DNA of 30,940 nt, from assembly GCA_903882335.1 (NCBI GenBank), contig CAIRWP010000344.1:1-30940 (forward strand), in the 5' to 3' direction. A program made the position numbers and the translations under genes. A model generated the notes under the pieces. It was not told the DNA's origin and did not search any database. It saw only the letters and a program-made list of their open reading frames with translations. Below, one piece after another: positions 28,655 to 30,940 of the stretch (its first letter is position 1; each line of letters begins with the position of its first letter). The stretch comes from an uncultured Opitutia bacterium. Lineage in GTDB: Bacteria; Verrucomicrobiota; Verrucomicrobiia; Opitutales; UBA953.

Positions 28655-28667
28655 GGGGGTAGACCCC
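28655..28667 (+). promoter_or_regulatory. Short G/C hairpin in the phhB-RRM intergenic region
   Basis: GGGGG (28655-28659) faces CCCC (28664-28667) around a TAGA loop, in the 248-base divergent region between phhB and the RRM gene. No T-tract follows, so it is not a terminator. A second small hairpin (CCTC/GAGG around TTTAC) lies at 28619-28631. I find no convincing promoter hexamer pair here; the spacing tests I tried gave poor -10 boxes. Confidence 0.3.
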
Positions 28668-28718
28668 TATTGTGAATAAACTTGCCCTGCTGCCGCTAAT
28701 GTGCCTTATCAGTGGTCA

Positions 28719-28858
28719 GGCTTGTCTCGGAAAATAACCAAAGTAAGAGGCAAGCCCCGCAAGAATCCGGTGAGTTGACGGTCGCTAAGACGGCAAATCG
28801 AAATCCGAAGGTCGGAAACGGGCAATGCGGTGAAGGTAAACCAAGCAAAACAAAAGAT
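28719..28858 (+). promoter_or_regulatory. Structured 5' leader of the RRM protein gene
   Basis: Bases 28719-28728 (GGCTTGTCTC) pair with 28747-28756 (GAGGCAAGCC) as a 10-bp stem with one G-U pair; the 18-base loop can form an inner GG/CC pairing around AAAATAA. Further on, CCGCA (28757-28761) can pair with TGCGG (28826-28830), enclosing a 64-base region that itself has a CCGA/TCGG mini-hairpin (28805-28815). The last 22 bases before the ATG are A-rich and single-stranded, with no Shine-Dalgarno in range. The fold looks like a regulatory leader. Autoregulation by the RRM protein or a cold response are plausible by analogy with Chlorobi-RRM leaders, but unproven. Confidence 0.5.
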
Positions 28859-29314
28859 ATGGAAAACAAACTGTTCGTGGGCAATCTGCCCTGGGCCGCA
28901 ACCGAAGCCGACATCCGCGCTCATTTCTCCCAAGCGGGCGAAGTGGTCTCCGTGGAAGTCATGATGGATAAGTTCACGGGTCGTCCCCGCGGCTTCGCCT
29001 TCGTGACCATGGGCAACGCTCAGCAGGCTCAGGATGCGATCGCCAAGACCGAGAACGTCGATTTCATGGGTCGTCCCCTGAAGGTCAACGTGGCTCGCCC
29101 TCGTGAAGAACGCCCGTCCTTCGGCGGCGGTGACCGTCCCCGCTCCGGCGGCTTCGGCGGCGACCGTCCCCGCTCCGGCGGCTTCGGCGGCGGCGACCGT
29201 GGTGGCTTCGGCGGCGGCGGCTCTCGCGGCGGCTTCGGCGGCGGCGGCTCTCGTGGCGGCTTCGGCGGCGGCAATCGCGGCGGCTTCGGCGGCGGCGATC
29301 GCGGCGGCTACTAA
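28859..29314 (+). CDS. RNA-binding protein with one RRM and a glycine-rich tail
   Basis: A 151-residue protein with a single RRM (about 4-82), showing RNP2 LFVGNL (5-10) and RNP1 RGFAFVTM (44-51). The tail (about 83-151) is built from repeats of GGF, DRPRSGGFGG and GGGSRGGF, in the style of cold-induced RNA-binding proteins (Rbp) of cyanobacteria and PVC bacteria. It probably binds RNA as a chaperone or stability factor; the tail may drive self-association. The ATG at 28859 is set by the canonical RRM start; no Shine-Dalgarno is in range and the preceding leader is long and foldable. A strong intrinsic terminator follows at 29340. Confidence 0.93.
   Translation: MENKLFVGNLPWAATEADIRAHFSQAGEVVSVEVMMDKFTGRPRGFAFVTMGNAQQAQDAIAKTENVDFMGRPLKVNVARPREERPSFGGGDRPRSGGFGGDRPRSGGFGGGDRGGFGGGGSRGGFGGGGSRGGFGGGNRGGFGGGDRGGY
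29132..29310 (+). repeat. Tandem repeats encoding the Gly/Arg-rich tail of the RRM protein
   Basis: Two adjacent 30-base units (29132-29161 and 29162-29191) encode DRPRSGGFGG twice. GGCTTC marks the next, related units at 29204, 29231, 29258 and 29282 (spacings 27, 27 and 24 bases). The identity at DNA level implies slippage-driven growth. Length may vary between strains. Confidence 0.9.
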
Positions 29315-29339
29315 TCCCCGGATTCACTAGCACCTTTGA

Positions 29340-29365
29340 GGGGCGTCGAAAGACGCCCCTTTTTT
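29340..29365 (+). terminator. Intrinsic terminator of the RRM gene
   Basis: An 8-bp perfect stem (29340-29347 with 29352-29359) closed by a GAAA tetraloop, followed by a run of six Ts. It lies 25 bases after the RRM stop codon and is the clearest terminator in the window. Confidence 0.95.
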
Positions 29366-29391
29366 GTGCCCCAAACTCCCGCTTTAGCCCG

Positions 29392-29406
29392 TTTTTAGCC
29401 TAAAAA
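29392..29406. promoter_or_regulatory. 15-base AT-rich palindrome
   Basis: TTTTTAG and CTAAAAA are perfect inverted repeats around a single C, 70 bases before the start of the secreted protein gene at 29476. Its AT-richness stands out in a high-GC region and suggests an operator or promoter-linked element. No matching hexamers were found. Confidence 0.35.
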
Positions 29407-29475
29407 TGACCCGGATAGACGATTTGGGCTAGCCAATGCACCGCAAGGATTTACCCCCAAGGGACAGACCCTAAC

Positions 29476-30585
29476 ATGCGCCTCATCCTTGCCTCCCTGC
29501 TGACCACCGTCGGCGCCGCCCTGCCGGCCCAGCAGTTCGACACCCGCGGCATCCCCGCCGACGCCGCCATCGTCCTGGTGACCGCCCCGACCACGGGCCT
29601 GCAAATCAACAGCTCGCCCACGATGAAGGCGCTGCGCGAACGCCTCGAGAAGATCGCGGCCAAGGCGGACAAGAACAGCCCCAAGTTCGACAAGATCCTC
29701 CGGGAAGAATTCGGCGTCGATACGAACGATACCAACAGCTCCTTCGCCCTCGGCCTGAACATCGCCAACGGGGCCAACGGTACGCCCGACTTCTCCGGCG
29801 CCGCCGTGATTCGCATGAAGGTCGACCCGAAGAAGGTCGAGGCCTTCGGCAAGAAGCGGGGCATCGCCACGCTCACGGCCGGCGGCAAGACCGGCTGGAA
29901 CGCGCTGCAGTTCTTCGGCGCGCTCAGCGACCCCGGCGCCCAGGCGCAGCCCGACGGCCCGGACAGCTTCCAGCTCGGCCTCTTCATCGTCGACGCCTCC
30001 ACCATCGTGATCGCACAGCCCAAGGACGCCGCCGCCTGCTTCGCGAGCCTCGCCGGCAAGACCCCGGCCTACGCGCTCAACGCCGCGCAGAAGACCTTCG
30101 CCGCCGATACCGGCAAGGCCTACGGCTTCTTCGCCGTCAACCTCGCCCGCCTGCCTTCCAACCCCGAGCTCGAACAGACCGGTCTGGCCAGCGCGATGAT
30201 GGCCTTCGGCGAGAAGGGCCCCAGCCAGGTCTACAAGATCGCGGCTAACTTCACCTCGGCCGAGAAGGCCAAGACCACCGGTCAGCAGATCCAGGGCTTC
30301 CTCGCCGCCGCCCCCTTGCTGCTCGCCATCGACCCCGCCGAGCCGGCCGAACAGCAGGCCATCAAGAAGCTCGGCACCGAGCTCGTGTCGGCTATCCAGC
30401 CGGTCAAGGTGGAAGGCAACCAGGCCGCGATGACCATCTCGCTCGAGACAGAGAAACTCATCGGCATGGTCGCCCAGATGATGGACCTCGCCGAGAAGCA
30501 GATGGACGCCCAAGGCGGCGCCGCCTCCGGCGCCCCGGCCGTCAAGGCCACGGGCGGCAAGAAGAAGCCCGTCGGCGCCAAGTAA
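29476..30585 (+). CDS. Putative secreted protein, paralogue of the next gene
   Basis: A 369-residue protein with a signal peptide (MRLILASLLTTVGAALPAQ, about 1-19), then QFDTRGIPADAAIVLVTAP. No domain is recognised. It is soluble and Ala/Lys-rich, with a Gly/Lys-rich tail, and has the look of the large exported proteins of unknown function common in Verrucomicrobiota. The downstream gene starts with the same layout (VDTKGIPADQ after the signal). Its ATG lies 110 bases after the RRM terminator and has a weak AGGGA 12 bases upstream. A strong terminator follows, so the two paralogues are probably transcribed separately. Confidence 0.8.
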   Translation: MRLILASLLTTVGAALPAQQFDTRGIPADAAIVLVTAPTTGLQINSSPTMKALRERLEKIAAKADKNSPKFDKILREEFGVDTNDTNSSFALGLNIANGANGTPDFSGAAVIRMKVDPKKVEAFGKKRGIATLTAGGKTGWNALQFFGALSDPGAQAQPDGPDSFQLGLFIVDASTIVIAQPKDAAACFASLAGKTPAYALNAAQKTFAADTGKAYGFFAVNLARLPSNPELEQTGLASAMMAFGEKGPSQVYKIAANFTSAEKAKTTGQQIQGFLAAAPLLLAIDPAEPAEQQAIKKLGTELVSAIQPVKVEGNQAAMTISLETEKLIGMVAQMMDLAEKQMDAQGGAASGAPAVKATGGKKKPVGAK

Positions 30586-30605
30586 GCCGTCCTTGCAGCC
30601 GTGCC

Positions 30606-30632
30606 AAGGGCGCCCCACCGGGCGCCCTTTTT
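30606..30632 (+). terminator. Intrinsic terminator after the secreted protein gene
   Basis: A 9-bp perfect stem (30607-30615 with 30620-30628) and a CACC loop, extended by an A-T pair, with five Ts (30628-30632). It is 21 bases after the stop codon at 30583-30585. Confidence 0.93.
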
Positions 30633-30690
30633 CGTGGGAATGGGCTGGAGGCGACCCGCGCTAAAGATTAATCGTATTCCCTACCCCGCC

Positions 30691-30940
30691 ATGAAACCCC
30701 TCCTGCTCCTCGCCGCCCTGATCTGGGGCTTCGCTCCCGCCCAGGCCGTCGACACGAAAGGCATCCCCGCGGACCAGGTCGGCGGCTTCTTTCATCTCGG
30801 CGTTCGCAAGTTGGACGAATCCAAGTTCGGGCAAGTCCTGGACAAGGCCTTCAGCGACGAGGTGCGGGCCAACCGGACCTTCCGGGCCTTGAAGGAGAAG
30901 CTGGGTCTCGACCTCGAGCAGGACCTCGATGATGTGTTCG
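30691..30940 (+). CDS. Putative secreted protein, paralogue of the previous gene (truncated by the window end)
   Basis: Only the first 83 residues are visible. A signal peptide (MKPLLLLAALIWGFAPAQA) is followed by VDTKGIPADQVGGFFHLGVRKLDESKFGQVLDKAF, which parallels FDTRGIPADAA of the upstream protein. A later stretch FRALKEKLGLDLEQDLDDVF aligns with FDKILREEFGVDTNDTNSSF. No domain is recognised. The frame is open to the window edge. The ATG follows a C-rich stretch without a Shine-Dalgarno. Confidence 0.75.
   Translation, partial: MKPLLLLAALIWGFAPAQAVDTKGIPADQVGGFFHLGVRKLDESKFGQVLDKAFSDEVRANRTFRALKEKLGLDLEQDLDDVF

Noticed and set aside
28682..28711. Sigma-70 promoter TTGCCC-N18-TTATCA before the RRM gene
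   Set aside because: The -10 hexamer matches the consensus at one position only; reported as no convincing promoter.
28750..28858. Cobalamin riboswitch in the RRM leader
   Set aside because: Some CCGGTG-like words occur, but the conserved B12-box and receptor pattern are not present.

Overview
This 31-kb window is a GC-rich bacterial chromosome segment packed with single-copy housekeeping genes. It has no tRNA or rRNA genes, no CRISPR array, no insertion sequence and no prophage. The gene set fits a Gram-negative, respiring bacterium: apolipoprotein N-acyltransferase, a Lol-type lipoprotein exporter, a quinone-linked dihydroorotate dehydrogenase and complex I membrane subunits. A roughly 1,000-residue SecA with an enlarged insertion and no zinc-binding tail, a glycine-rich RRM protein and several unrecognised secreted proteins suggest the PVC group, most likely Verrucomicrobiota (Opitutae-like). 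That placement is inferred from family resemblance, not from a search.

Layout. 1-119: intergenic island with two strong hairpins and a short tandem repeat. 120-4169: trxB (-) diverging from secA (+). secA overlaps lnt (to 5749), followed by a secreted two-domain aspartyl-protease-like protein (5814-6731). 6744-7502 (-): unrecognised acidic protein. 7602-9363: pyrD plus a secreted protein. 9371-9940 (-): SOUL-family protein. 10039-13624: operon of a DUF502 membrane protein, a RecO-like protein and a nuclease-helicase fusion. 13631-14281 (-): nitroreductase. 14320-17714 (-): lysS, lolE-like, lolD. 17830-19160: thyA-folA. 19281-25097: nuoJKLMN. 25094-26029 (-): XerC/D recombinase. 26077-27402: N-acetylglutamate synthase. 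27403-28610 (-): phhB and a family-4-like uracil-DNA glycosylase. 28859-29314: RRM protein behind a long structured leader, with a strong terminator. 29476-30940: two related secreted proteins, the second cut by the window end.

How the genes work together. SecA exports preproteins, Lnt finishes lipoproteins and LolDE releases them. ThyA and FolA form the thymidylate/folate cycle, and PyrD feeds the same pyrimidine supply. NuoJKLMN are the proton-pumping arm of complex I, whose other subunits must be encoded elsewhere. RecO, the nuclease-helicase, the glycosylase and the Xer recombinase are genome-maintenance functions.

I do not see a clear undescribed defence or mobile system. The best leads are an XPD/DinG-type helicase fused to a PD-(D/E)XK nuclease and a family-4-like uracil-DNA glycosylase, both apparently without their Fe-S cysteines; the folded leader of the RRM gene; the possibly repetitive island at the left edge; and the paired secreted paralogues at the right edge.
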